From NCBI GenBank assembly GCA_027488935.1, contig JAIYAP010000002.1, forward strand, positions 38,378 through 102,377: a DNA stretch of 64,000 bases, read 5' to 3'. Below, one piece after another: positions 1 to 7,611 of the stretch (its first letter is position 1; each line of letters starts with the position of its first letter). The stretch comes from Saprospiraceae bacterium (GTDB lineage Bacteria; Bacteroidota; Bacteroidia; Chitinophagales; Saprospiraceae). The translations under genes and the position numbers were made by a program. The notes under the pieces are model-generated. The model had not been told where the DNA came from. It searched no databases and was given only the letters and a program-made list of their open reading frames with translations.

Positions 1-292
1 CCCAGCCTGTCCCTACCCAAGTAGGAGTTTCTGCAACTTTACAACCAGAAGCATGGTAATCAAGGCTTATGGGTAATGATAATGGACCTTGCGTTAAATT
101 ATATATTGGCACACTAATCTGTGGTATGCCTGAGGATAAATCGACTGGTGCATCCGTATATTTCCCTAAGGCTGAAGCATTTGGCGATGGCATTACAACA
201 TCTCCAAATAAGTTGTTAACTGGTTGGGAATTTGCCTTGATGCACCAAAAAGAGAAGAAAAAAAATGAAAGTTGAAAGATAATTCTAGCCAT
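1..292 (-). CDS. RHS/YD-repeat-like secreted protein, N-terminus (partial)
   Basis: The reading frame opens at an ATG at 290-292 and stays open to base 1, giving 97 codons. It begins with a Phe-rich hydrophobic segment typical of a signal peptide (residues about 3-18). The stretch PSPNASALGKYTDAPVDL, then VPIYNLTQGPLSLPISLDYH and VAETPTWVGTGW, matches in pattern the conserved N-terminus of Bacteroidota RHS/YD-repeat proteins, which are usually several thousand residues long and often end in a variable or toxic domain. That C-terminal part lies outside the window, so the effector type is unknown. The start lies 32 bases after the stop of the M43-like gene on the same strand, so co-transcription is likely. 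The family call is from memory of the motif; no search was run. Confidence 0.8.
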   Translation of the reverse strand, partial: MARIIFQLSFFFFSFWCIKANSQPVNNLFGDVVMPSPNASALGKYTDAPVDLSSGIPQISVPIYNLTQGPLSLPISLDYHASGCKVAETPTWVGTGW

Positions 293-324
293 GTTTCTAT
301 GTTTAAAAATTGTAAATTTTAGAT

Positions 325-1635
325 TTAGTGACTGACAATTATTTTCCTGAAAAGAAAACAATCCGTAGACTTTAAAATGATCAAATAAACCCCTTCATTC
401 CAATTTGAGCAGTTTACTTCGCGAAAAAAATCCTCTTTTGAAACTGGAGAGTTATCATTCCAAATAACTTGGCCTAAGATATCAACAATTTGTAATTTTA
501 TTAAATCTTGACTATTAGTTGTAGAAACCCATAATCCAAACGAACTTGATGTTGGGTTAGGTTTAACTGACAAAGACAACCTATTATCATTTTGGATAAT
601 TAAATTTTTAAAATCAGATTTTTCAGATCTCCCATCAACTAACAGAGTATCATTACAGTGAAAACTATTTTTAACCAATCCATTTCTTGAGCCTCCAGGT
701 GATAAAAACGCCTGCATACGAAGAATTTGTCCTTTTGTAAACATATACAATAATTCATCATCTGTATTGTCCATAAAGTTCATTGTCATTTCAACTTCGT
801 TTCCAAAGCATGTACTTACATGCCTGTTTGCTAATTGGATTCCTCTATTCGGTTCATTATGGACTGGCGTATCAAAAACACCATCATCAAAGCAAGGGTA
901 ATATTCATTCCATAATTCATTAAGCCCCAAATAGCTGCCTACTAAGTGTGTAAGTGTTTTCCCTTGATTGTATGTACTATCGTTAGGTGATATTCCTAAA
1001 AAGTAGGAATAATCAATAACAATCCCATCCGTTTCCAATGGTCCACAGGGCATTTGACTGAAACCACTTATCGAATCGACTAAATCGCATACCCATATAT
1101 TAAGATATTTTTCTGGATTATAGGGGTCCGAACCACCATTTTGACTCGATTTCATCTGGTTTCCAACTTGCCATTTATTTTGTTTAGATGAAACATAATT
1201 GATTGGAGTAAGCCCTGTTGGAGCATTCTGTAAACTTGGTAAGCAAAAGCGTTTCAACGGAATACTTGCTCTATCAATAAAGGGCTCAGTATATTCGCTC
1301 ATTCCATATACTTTTGTATCTAAATCATCAAAATCACGATTAATTGCGTCTAATTGTTGACTTATCATATTAATTGTAATGGTTGGCATATCCGAATTAC
1401 TAATTATATGAAACACCACTGGTATAGTTAATTGCGTTGGTGAGCCCACTTTAATAAAATCAGTAATAAATGATTCCTGAATTTGTATACTATCTTTCAG
1501 ATATAGATTGGATTCAATTAGTTTTTTTTGATATTCTTGGGTTCCATAGCGACGTATACTAGGTGTTTGGCTATGAAGACCAGAAAAACCAGGTAGGATA
1601 AAAATTAGCATTACGTAAAAAATTGATGATCTCAC
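325..1635 (-). CDS. M43 (pappalysin)-like secreted protein with degenerate zinc site, T9SS cargo
   Basis: This 436-residue protein has a signal peptide (residues 1-22, ending LHSQ), a pappalysin-like region (about 68-330) and a type A T9SS sorting domain (about 355-436, with VKPNPTSSSFGLWV and a basic end). The fold landmarks of the family are present: IPVVFHII, KYLNIWVCDL, DTPVHNEPN and the Met-turn region MNFMDNTDDELLYMFTKGQ. The zinc motif HExxHxxGxxH reads H230-L-V-G-S-Y-L-G-L-N-E240: the catalytic Glu is Leu231, the second His is Ser234 and the third ligand is Glu240. Only His230 and Gly237 remain, so it should not be a working zinc protease. The frame is intact with no frameshift. It may act as a binding or scaffold protein for the RHS-like product encoded 32 bases downstream; that role is inference. 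Confidence 0.85.
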   Translation of the reverse strand: MRSSIFYVMLIFILPGFSGLHSQTPSIRRYGTQEYQKKLIESNLYLKDSIQIQESFITDFIKVGSPTQLTIPVVFHIISNSDMPTITINMISQQLDAINRDFDDLDTKVYGMSEYTEPFIDRASIPLKRFCLPSLQNAPTGLTPINYVSSKQNKWQVGNQMKSSQNGGSDPYNPEKYLNIWVCDLVDSISGFSQMPCGPLETDGIVIDYSYFLGISPNDSTYNQGKTLTHLVGSYLGLNELWNEYYPCFDDGVFDTPVHNEPNRGIQLANRHVSTCFGNEVEMTMNFMDNTDDELLYMFTKGQILRMQAFLSPGGSRNGLVKNSFHCNDTLLVDGRSEKSDFKNLIIQNDNRLSLSVKPNPTSSSFGLWVSTTNSQDLIKLQIVDILGQVIWNDNSPVSKEDFFREVNCSNWNEGVYLIILKSTDCFLFRKIIVSH

Positions 1636-1721
1636 GACAATCGAGGTTTAATTAAATTAATAGAAAACAAATAGTCAACTTGATGTTGCAAAGGTAAATA
1701 GCAATAAATTTATTACGTCAC

Positions 1722-1756
1722 GCCAACTTCTGCCAACTTCTGCCAACTTCTGCCAA
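1722..1756. repeat. Short tandem repeat, 10-bp unit
   Basis: Three exact copies of gccaacttct followed by a partial fourth (gccaa). It lies upstream of the M43-like gene in AT-rich non-coding DNA. There are no spacers, so it is not a CRISPR. It could vary in copy number by slippage. Confidence 0.85.
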
Positions 1757-1814
1757 AGCGCGCCATTATGATTGTTAATTTAAACGACCTTTACAAATCC
1801 TATGCAATATGGAT

Positions 1815-1911
1815 TAGACATATTGCAGTGGGAAGTTGAAAACGATGTAAAAAATCCAAGGCCATAAAATGGACTGTTCTTTTCATTACACTTCCCAGCA
1901 CAATATGTCTA
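1815..1911. repeat. Imperfect 21-bp inverted repeat
   Basis: The arm at 1815-1835 (tagacatattgcagtgggaag) would be repeated in inverse form at 1891-1911 except for three consecutive mismatches near the middle. The 55 bases between the arms hold no gene. It may be a remnant of a small non-autonomous mobile element or a regulatory hairpin. Confidence 0.7.
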
Positions 1912-1997
1912 TTAGTAGTTGTACAAATTTTCAAGATATTTAGAGGAAAAATGCACTAAATCTATCACCGTATAATACATTACTATTTCGACAATAG

Positions 1998-2272
1998 GTG
2001 TACTTCCATCAGAACGAACATTTTGGACTAACTCATAGCAGATTAACAACCTAACTGTTCTAAAATTTGTCGTACCTTATTTGGCGTCAATAGTTCAGGC
2101 CCTGTAATTATTTTTGCCTTTTTTAGCTTTCGATATAAAGTTCTCTCACTAATTTTAAGAAACTTGGCAATTTCTTTCTTGGTGCATAGACCCTGAAAGA
2201 TTGGTTTTGGCTCATTTGTTTGCATGATAATTGTATTTTGTAAATTAAAGGTTTCAAACGATGGAAGTACAC
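1998..2272. repeat. 13-bp perfect inverted repeat flanking a small HTH gene
   Basis: The sequence gtgtacttccatc at 1998-2010 has its exact inverse, gatggaagtacac, at 2260-2272. The two copies enclose the 60-codon helix-turn-helix gene almost exactly. They could be the ends of a small mobile unit or paired operator sites for the encoded protein. Confidence 0.75.
2043..2225 (-). CDS. Small helix-turn-helix DNA-binding protein
   Basis: A 60-residue protein with the pattern CTKKEIAKFLKISERTLYRK (residues 14-33), which reads as a helix-turn-helix of the excisionase/Fis-like kind, followed by a second basic helix and NKVRQILEQL. It is the size of the single-domain HTH proteins found near Bacteroidota mobile or accessory genes. 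It has no partner gene on either side: about 400 bp of non-coding DNA lies towards the M43-like gene and about 540 bp towards aroE. The flanking 13-bp inverted repeat is the only clue to a target site. The exact function is unknown. Confidence 0.65.
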   Translation of the reverse strand: MQTNEPKPIFQGLCTKKEIAKFLKISERTLYRKLKKAKIITGPELLTPNKVRQILEQLGC

Positions 2273-2690
2273 AGGAAATTTACTCAAGGAGCGGTACCTT
2301 TAGTGAACTTCAATCATAATTATTAGTTTTCAATTGGAAAGTCCTAATCCATCTATTAGATAACGAGAGGGACCTAGTGCAGTAAGTGGTCTCAAATGGA
2401 ATAAAAGCAAGTTTAACAAACCATAAAAAAAGAAACTTCCAAAAGAAGTGTTTGGATGTTTTGGATTCACGATCAATCAAACTCTTACAAAAATAAGGGA
2501 AGACTCTTAGATATATATAAAACAAATGTTAAAATTGCCACTGATGCTCAAACTTAACATATAAAATTTTAATCTATATAAAATATACTTATCAGTTTCT
2601 AGTATACAAATCTTAATCTTTTGCTTGCATAAAAATTCTTTTCCAGAATCGCCAAAACCTTATCTATTTCCTACGGGCAATACCCCCCCC
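2226..2690. other. AT-rich intergenic stretch without recognisable gene
   Basis: Apart from the right arm of the 13-bp inverted repeat at 2260-2272, nothing supports a gene here. The longest open frame (minus strand, 2310-2525) is rich in Phe, Trp and Ser with no motif, and is not called. Confidence 0.6.
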
Positions 2691-2720
2691 TTGCAAATCC
2701 CCCAAATCCCCGCATATTTG
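2691..2720 (+). promoter_or_regulatory. Probable promoter of aroE
   Basis: TTG at 2691-2693, 19 bases, then CATATTTG at 2713-2720. This fits the Bacteroidota form TTG-N19-21-TAnnTTTG with one mismatch, and lies 46 bases before the aroE ATG. Confidence 0.5.
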
Positions 2721-2766
2721 TCCATTACGGCCGAACGAAACGAACAAACGCCGTTCAAATTTACCT

Positions 2767-3501
2767 ATGCGACAATTTGCCCTGATCGGCTACCCCTTGG
2801 GACATTCTTTTTCGAAGCGCTATTTTACCGAAAAATTTGAACGGGAAGGCATTATGGATGCGGCGTATGAACTCATGCCCATGGCCGATTTGCATACTTT
2901 TCCCGAAATTTGGCAAAAACACCCCGATTTGGTGGGCATGAATGTCACTATCCCTTACAAACAAGCGGTAATGCCCCTGCTGGATGCGCTCGACGAAAGC
3001 GCGCGGGAGGTGGGGGCAGTCAATTGTATCCGCCGCAAAAACGGGGCCTTGGTTGGGTACAACACCGATGCTGCGGGTTTTGCGGCCGGATTAGACGCCG
3101 TTCATTGCCCTTTCCCCTTGAAAAAAGCACTGATTTTGGGGTCTGGCGGGGCGGCTAAAGCAGTTTCGTATGTGTTGCGGCAACGCGGCATTGACTATAA
3201 ATATGTGTCCACCAGCCAAACCGGTGCTGAATTTGTGTCATATTCTGAGGCCACCCTACTCCTGGAAACGGTGCAATTGATTGTGCAAACTACGCCCCTG
3301 GGAATGGCACCTAAACTGGAAGAATATCCGCCCCTTTCGCTGGAAAGCATTGGAAGTCAACATTTTGTATATGACCTTATTTACAATCCATTGGAGACTT
3401 TGTTTTTGCAGCATGTGCATAAACAGGGCTGCCTTACCCAAAACGGCTTGATCATGTTGCACACACAAGCCGAAAAAGCATGGGAAATCTGGAATACCTG
3501 A
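2767..3501 (+). CDS. aroE: Shikimate dehydrogenase
   Basis: A 244-residue enzyme that reduces 3-dehydroshikimate to shikimate with NADPH in the cytoplasmic aromatic amino acid pathway. It has the substrate motif GYPLGHSFSK (residues 8-17), the catalytic lysine in NVTIPYK (Lys65), NTDAAGF (99-105), the NADP-binding GSGGAA loop (125-130), YNPLET, and the C-terminal QAEKAWEIW. The length is slightly short compared with the common 260-280 residues but all core motifs are present. It is followed 57 bases later by proline dehydrogenase on the same strand, so the two may share a transcript. No other aromatic pathway gene is nearby. Confidence 0.97.
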   Translation: MRQFALIGYPLGHSFSKRYFTEKFEREGIMDAAYELMPMADLHTFPEIWQKHPDLVGMNVTIPYKQAVMPLLDALDESAREVGAVNCIRRKNGALVGYNTDAAGFAAGLDAVHCPFPLKKALILGSGGAAKAVSYVLRQRGIDYKYVSTSQTGAEFVSYSEATLLLETVQLIVQTTPLGMAPKLEEYPPLSLESIGSQHFVYDLIYNPLETLFLQHVHKQGCLTQNGLIMLHTQAEKAWEIWNT

Positions 3502-3558
3502 CGTTTCTTTGTGGGGTCAAAAAACCAAATTGTGCCGCCTAACCATAATCGAACCGAC

Positions 3559-4728
3559 ATGCAAGTAGATTTTAAGAATACCGAAATCGCCTTTTCCCAC
3601 TTTAGCAATGCTGAACTGAAACGCACTGCCTGGCTGTTTAAAATGATGAACAAAGCCTCGCTGGTAAAATATGGCTCTAAATTGGCCTTGTGGGCCGTAG
3701 AAAACAAGCTGCCTTTTGCCGAAACAGCGGTAAAAAGCACCATTTTCCCGCAATTTGTGGGCGGCACCACCCTGCTCGACAGTCAGCCCAGTATAGAAAG
3801 GCTTGCCGAGTTCAATGTGCTGACCGTACTGGACTATGGCGCAGAAGCCAAGGAGACCGAAACGGATTTCAATTATACAATGAACGAAAATATCCGGGCG
3901 ATTGATTTTGCCTCCCGCGCAAAAACAATCCCGGTGGTGAGTACGAAAATTACGGGTTTGGCGCGTTTTGGCTTGCTCGAACGCATGCAGGGCGCGCAAT
4001 CGCTCAGCCGCGAAGAACTGGCCGAATACCGCAATGTACTCAAACGCATCGACGCGATTTGCTACCACGCTGCCAATAAAGGCATTTCGATTTTTATTGA
4101 TGCCGAGGAAAGTTGGATCCAGGACAGCATCGACCATTTGGTATGGCTGATGATGAAGCGCTACAACAAAACCCGGGTGGTGGTGTACAATACGTTTCAA
4201 ATGTACCGCACCGACCGCCTACAGTTTTTGATTGAAAGTTTTGACCGGTCCCGCAAGGAAGGTTTTTTACTCGGCGCCAAACTGGTGCGCGGCGCCTACA
4301 TGGAAAAGGAACGCAACCGGGCAGCAGCGATGGGTTATGTGAGTCCAATTAATGCCGACAAGTTGGCTACCGACGACCTATATAATACGGCATTGCGTTT
4401 TTGCCTGGATAATTACACGCACATTGCCTTGTGCAATGCCAGCCACAACGCCGAAAGTGCCATGTTGCAGGTAAATTTGATGCAACAAAAGGGCATTCCA
4501 AGTGATCACCCGCATTGTCTGTTCAGCCAATTGTATGGCATGAGCGACAATATTACCTTCAACCTGGCCAAAGCAGGCTTCCGGGTGGGTAAATATGTGC
4601 CGTATGGACAGGTGCAGGACGTGATTCCGTACCTTATTCGGCGTGCGCAGGAGAATACCTCTGTAACCGGCGATGCAGGCCGCGAATTTGCTTTGGTGCT
4701 GCAGGAGAAACGGAGACGTGGTCTTTAG
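3559..4728 (+). CDS. Proline dehydrogenase (PRODH domain protein)
   Basis: A stand-alone 389-residue flavoenzyme of the PRODH family, which oxidises proline to pyrroline-5-carboxylate. Recognisable blocks are DAEESWIQ, the barrel motif KLVRGAYMEKERNRA, LCNASHNAESA, QLYGMSD, and the C-terminal YGQVQDVIPYLIRRAQENTS that carries the family's conserved arginines. A longer frame opens at a GTG at 3511, but the ATG at 3559 (MQVDFKNTEIAF) was chosen because the extra 16 residues look like translated spacer. There is no fused P5C dehydrogenase domain, as is usual in Bacteroidota. It lies downstream of aroE with no functional link evident. Confidence 0.95.
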   Translation: MQVDFKNTEIAFSHFSNAELKRTAWLFKMMNKASLVKYGSKLALWAVENKLPFAETAVKSTIFPQFVGGTTLLDSQPSIERLAEFNVLTVLDYGAEAKETETDFNYTMNENIRAIDFASRAKTIPVVSTKITGLARFGLLERMQGAQSLSREELAEYRNVLKRIDAICYHAANKGISIFIDAEESWIQDSIDHLVWLMMKRYNKTRVVVYNTFQMYRTDRLQFLIESFDRSRKEGFLLGAKLVRGAYMEKERNRAAAMGYVSPINADKLATDDLYNTALRFCLDNYTHIALCNASHNAESAMLQVNLMQQKGIPSDHPHCLFSQLYGMSDNITFNLAKAGFRVGKYVPYGQVQDVIPYLIRRAQENTSVTGDAGREFALVLQEKRRRGL

Positions 4729-4768
4729 GCTTATTTCAAAAAAAATAAACACATTTTTCACCATTAGC

Positions 4769-4800
4769 TTTGTAATTGGGTAATAATCGTATTACCTTTG
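4769..4800 (+). promoter_or_regulatory. Promoter of rplY
   Basis: TTTG at 4769-4772, a 20-base spacer and TACCTTTG at 4793-4800. This is a full match to the Bacteroidota promoter consensus, 41 bases before the L25 start codon. Confidence 0.85.
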
Positions 4801-4841
4801 CGCTCGCTTTTGAAACAGGTATAAATTTTAGCGCAAAAACA

Positions 4842-5408
4842 ATGGAAATCATTGCGATTCAGGGACATATTAAAGAGGGTTCCGGTAAAGAAAAAGCACG
4901 CAAACTCCGTGATGCGGGTATCATCCCAGCGGTAATGTATAAGAGTGGTGGCGGTGAGAGCCATTCATTCGGCATCAATGCTCCAGAAGTACGCACTTTG
5001 GTGTTCACTTCTTCTTTCAAAATGGTAGAAATCACTTTGGATGGCAAGGTGCACAAGTGCATTTTGAAGGATATTCAGTTCCACCCGGTAAATGATCAGG
5101 TGATTCACCTGGATTTCCTGGAATTGGTTCCGGGCGTAAAATTCAAGGCTTCTGTGCCTTTGCGTTTTAAAGGTACTGCTCCAGGCGTAAAAAATGGTGG
5201 CAAGTTTTTGACCAAAATGCGCAATATCAACATTCTTACCACACCAGAACACGTGGTGGATGAAGTGTTTGCGGACATTTCTGACATGGAATTGGGCTCT
5301 ACCTTGCGTATTCGTGATATCATCATTCCAACCGGAGTTGATATTACCAATAGCCCGGCTGTGCCAGTTGCTTCGATCGAAATTCCACGCGCACTCCGCG
5401 GAAAATAA
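4842..5408 (+). CDS. rplY: 50S ribosomal protein L25/general stress protein Ctc
   Basis: An 188-residue, two-domain L25 of the TL5/Ctc type, which binds 5S rRNA in the large subunit. The N-terminal RNA-binding barrel carries GSGKEKARKLRDAGIIPAVMY; the C-terminal domain carries DFLELVPGVKFKASVPLRFKG and a LGSTLRIRDI block. The frame is open from 4776, but the ATG at 4842 (MEIIAIQGH) is the start because it matches the family N-terminus and the promoter's -7 box lies inside the longer frame. The gene has its own promoter and a strong terminator, so it is probably monocistronic. Confidence 0.97.
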   Translation: MEIIAIQGHIKEGSGKEKARKLRDAGIIPAVMYKSGGGESHSFGINAPEVRTLVFTSSFKMVEITLDGKVHKCILKDIQFHPVNDQVIHLDFLELVPGVKFKASVPLRFKGTAPGVKNGGKFLTKMRNINILTTPEHVVDEVFADISDMELGSTLRIRDIIIPTGVDITNSPAVPVASIEIPRALRGK

Positions 5409-5436
5409 GGATTCATTTCCTGTGTTATATTTTATG

Positions 5437-5468
5437 CCAAAGGCAGGTCGCAACCGACCTGCCTTTGG
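5437..5468 (+). terminator. Terminator hairpin after rplY
   Basis: A perfect 14-bp stem (5437-5450 with 5455-5468, arm ccaaaggcaggtcg) with a 4-base loop, 28 bases after the rplY stop. A T-rich stretch follows. The symmetric stem could work in both directions. Confidence 0.85.
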
Positions 5469-5490
5469 TGTGTTATATTTATACTAAACT

Positions 5491-5522
5491 ATTGCCAAGT
5501 ATGTGACACTTGGGTAGTTTTG
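5491..5522 (+). promoter_or_regulatory. Probable promoter of the M48 protease gene
   Basis: ATTG at 5491-5494, 20 bases, then TAGTTTTG at 5515-5522, a match to TTG-N20-TAnnTTTG. It is about 30 bases before the start codon at 5553. Confidence 0.65.
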
Positions 5523-5552
5523 CCGTTATAATAGCCAACTTATTCAAAACCT

Positions 5553-6383
5553 ATGTTGAAAAAACTTTTTTTCGTCCTCCCGATCCTGCTGGTGCTGCTT
5601 GCTTGCAGCAAAACCGCGTTTACGGGCCGCAAACAATTGAACCTCATTCCGACGCAAACCATCAACCAGTTGAGTTTTACGGAGTACAAAACCTTCCTCC
5701 AGCAAAACAAAACCTTATCCTCCGGTAAGGAGGTAGACATGGTGCGCAGAATCGGGAATGACTTACGGGCTGCCGTGGATGTTTACTACAAGGCTAAAAA
5801 CATGCAAAAGGATCTCAAGGATTTTGCCTGGGAGTTCAATGTGGTGGATGATGCCAATACCGTAAATGCCTTTTGTATGCCCGGCGGTAAAGTGGTGGTG
5901 TACACGGGTATTTTGAAAGTTACTCAAAATGAAGATGCGCTTGCCTGTGTGATGGGCCACGAAATTGCGCATGCTTTGGCCAACCACGGCAACGAACGTA
6001 TGAGCCAGGGCATGGTAGCACAATTAGGCCTGAGTTCACTCGATCTTGCTTTGTCACAACAACCGGCGGCTACACGGCAGGTTTTGATGAATGCGGCAGG
6101 AGCAGGTGCACAAGTAGGCGTTTTATTGCCTTTTAGCCGCAAACACGAAACAGAAGCCGACGAGATAGGCCTGTATCTGATGGCCATGGCGGGCTACAAC
6201 GCCAATGAAGCCGGCCCTTTTTGGGAACGGATGAATAAACTGGGCGGTAGCCGTCCGGCAGCATTTTTGAGCACCCACCCGGATCCTGCCAAACGCAGCC
6301 AAACCTTGAAAAGTTTGATTCCTAAGGCACAAGCGTATGCGCGCCGCTATCCAGTGACGGCCAGTTCCCGGTACAAAAAGTAA
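5553..6383 (+). CDS. M48-family zinc metalloprotease, lipoprotein
   Basis: A 276-residue periplasmic lipoprotein protease of the M48 family (the LoiP/BepA type without TPRs). The signal peptide ends in the lipobox LLAC with Cys18, the zinc motif is HEIAH (136-140) and the third ligand is Glu201 in ETEADEIG. The region between holds NAFCMPGGKVVVYTGIL, typical of the family. The likely role is quality control of envelope proteins. The gene is convergent with xseA, and the two stop codons are only one base apart. Confidence 0.95.
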   Translation: MLKKLFFVLPILLVLLACSKTAFTGRKQLNLIPTQTINQLSFTEYKTFLQQNKTLSSGKEVDMVRRIGNDLRAAVDVYYKAKNMQKDLKDFAWEFNVVDDANTVNAFCMPGGKVVVYTGILKVTQNEDALACVMGHEIAHALANHGNERMSQGMVAQLGLSSLDLALSQQPAATRQVLMNAAGAGAQVGVLLPFSRKHETEADEIGLYLMAMAGYNANEAGPFWERMNKLGGSRPAAFLSTHPDPAKRSQTLKSLIPKAQAYARRYPVTASSRYKK

Positions 6384-6384
6384 A

Positions 6385-7608
6385 CTACAAGGCTTTGCTT
6401 TGGATGGTTCCATCCTGCAAACGCGTTGTTAAGAGATCACCCGATGCTATATCAGACGGGGAGCGCAACAGCTCCCCGTTTTTTGTGGTGATGCTGTACC
6501 CCCGCTGCAAAACATTGTCGGGATGTACGGCACGGCACAACAGCAAGGCTTGCTCTAATTGTTGTACCTGCCCCTGAATCAGGTGTTTGACCCAAACAGG
6601 CAAATTGCGTTCGATGGATTCAAGTTGAGCGGTTTGTTTGCGCTGAAAATCGCGTACGCCCCATTGCAGGGCAGATTCAATTCCTTGCAGTGCAAGTGTC
6701 TGATAACGAACTTGTTGGGTGGATATTTGCGCCAAATGGTTGCTCAAACCCAAGAGTGCACCCTCAAATTGGGCATTATGCTGTACGATAAAATCGGCAA
6801 CAGCGGTGGGAGTTTTCAAACTACTGTGTGCGACCAGATCGAGCACGGTTTCATCTACATCGTGGCCGATGCCTACCAAAACAGGCAAGGGTAAATGCGC
6901 GATGGCCTGACACAATTGCAATCCGTCAAAAGCCGCCAAATCGAGGCGCGCACCACCACCGCGTAAAATTGCCACACAATCGAAATCGGTCACCCGTTTT
7001 TCAATTAATTCGGCAGCGGCTTTTATTTCCGATTCGGCATTGCGCCCTTGCATTGCCGCTGTAAATAATTGACAATCAAAATGATAGCCGAAAATATTTT
7101 GCTGTAAATGTTGGTTAAAATCTTGCAAACCCGCCGCCGTTTCAGAACTTATGATGGCGATGCGCTGTAAAACAAGGGGAAGTGGCAGTTTTCGATTTTT
7201 TTCCAGCAGCCCTTTTTTCCGTAAAATCTCCAGCGTTTCGCGGCGCTGCAAACTCAACTGACCAAAGGTAAAGGTCGGGTCGACATCCACTATTTGTAAT
7301 TTCAGGCCATAACGCTCATGAAAATCGACCTGCACGCGGATTTTTACTTCCAGGCCTTCGATTAAAATGGCTTCGAGCGTGGGGCCAATGCTGCGCAACA
7401 AACGTCGGTAATCGGCTGCCCACAATACCGCCTGGGCCTGTGCGATGGGTTCGGCCCCCTCCCCTTTTTGCACCAATTCGAAATAAGTATGGCCCCGTGA
7501 TTGCCCGGCTTGCGCAATTTCGGCAGCAATCCATACGGGCTGCTGAAAATTCAGGGCCAGCACCTGCCGGATGTGTTCGTTGAGGTCGAAAAGACTGTAC
7601 ACCTGCAT
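6385..7608 (-). CDS. xseA: Exodeoxyribonuclease VII large subunit
   Basis: A 407-residue protein with the N-terminal OB-fold (residues about 1-100, VWIAAEIAQAGQSRGHTYFEL) and the catalytic domain (about 115-400) holding RIAIISSETAAG, ILRGGGARLDLAAFD and the signature GIGHDVDETVLDLVAHSSLK. With the small subunit XseB it degrades single-stranded DNA from both ends. No xseB is visible next to it. The start ATG is 3 bases after the stop of the DUF3089 gene, so the two are translated from one transcript. It is slightly shorter than the E. coli enzyme. Confidence 0.97.
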   Translation of the reverse strand: MQVYSLFDLNEHIRQVLALNFQQPVWIAAEIAQAGQSRGHTYFELVQKGEGAEPIAQAQAVLWAADYRRLLRSIGPTLEAILIEGLEVKIRVQVDFHERYGLKLQIVDVDPTFTFGQLSLQRRETLEILRKKGLLEKNRKLPLPLVLQRIAIISSETAAGLQDFNQHLQQNIFGYHFDCQLFTAAMQGRNAESEIKAAAELIEKRVTDFDCVAILRGGGARLDLAAFDGLQLCQAIAHLPLPVLVGIGHDVDETVLDLVAHSSLKTPTAVADFIVQHNAQFEGALLGLSNHLAQISTQQVRYQTLALQGIESALQWGVRDFQRKQTAQLESIERNLPVWVKHLIQGQVQQLEQALLLCRAVHPDNVLQRGYSITTKNGELLRSPSDIASGDLLTTRLQDGTIQSKAL

Positions 7609-7611
7609 GGG

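Noticed and set aside
69..275. Plus-strand open frame of 68 codons
   Set aside because: It is the antisense of the RHS-like N-terminus, which has a signal peptide and family motifs.
1722..1756. CRISPR-like array
   Set aside because: Ten-base units with no spacers and no cas genes in the window.
2310..2525. Minus-strand open frame of 71 codons
   Set aside because: No motif, promoter or partner; the composition is that of AT-rich non-coding DNA.
3511..3558. Upstream GTG start for proline dehydrogenase
   Set aside because: The added residues do not match the family, and the ATG at 3559 does.
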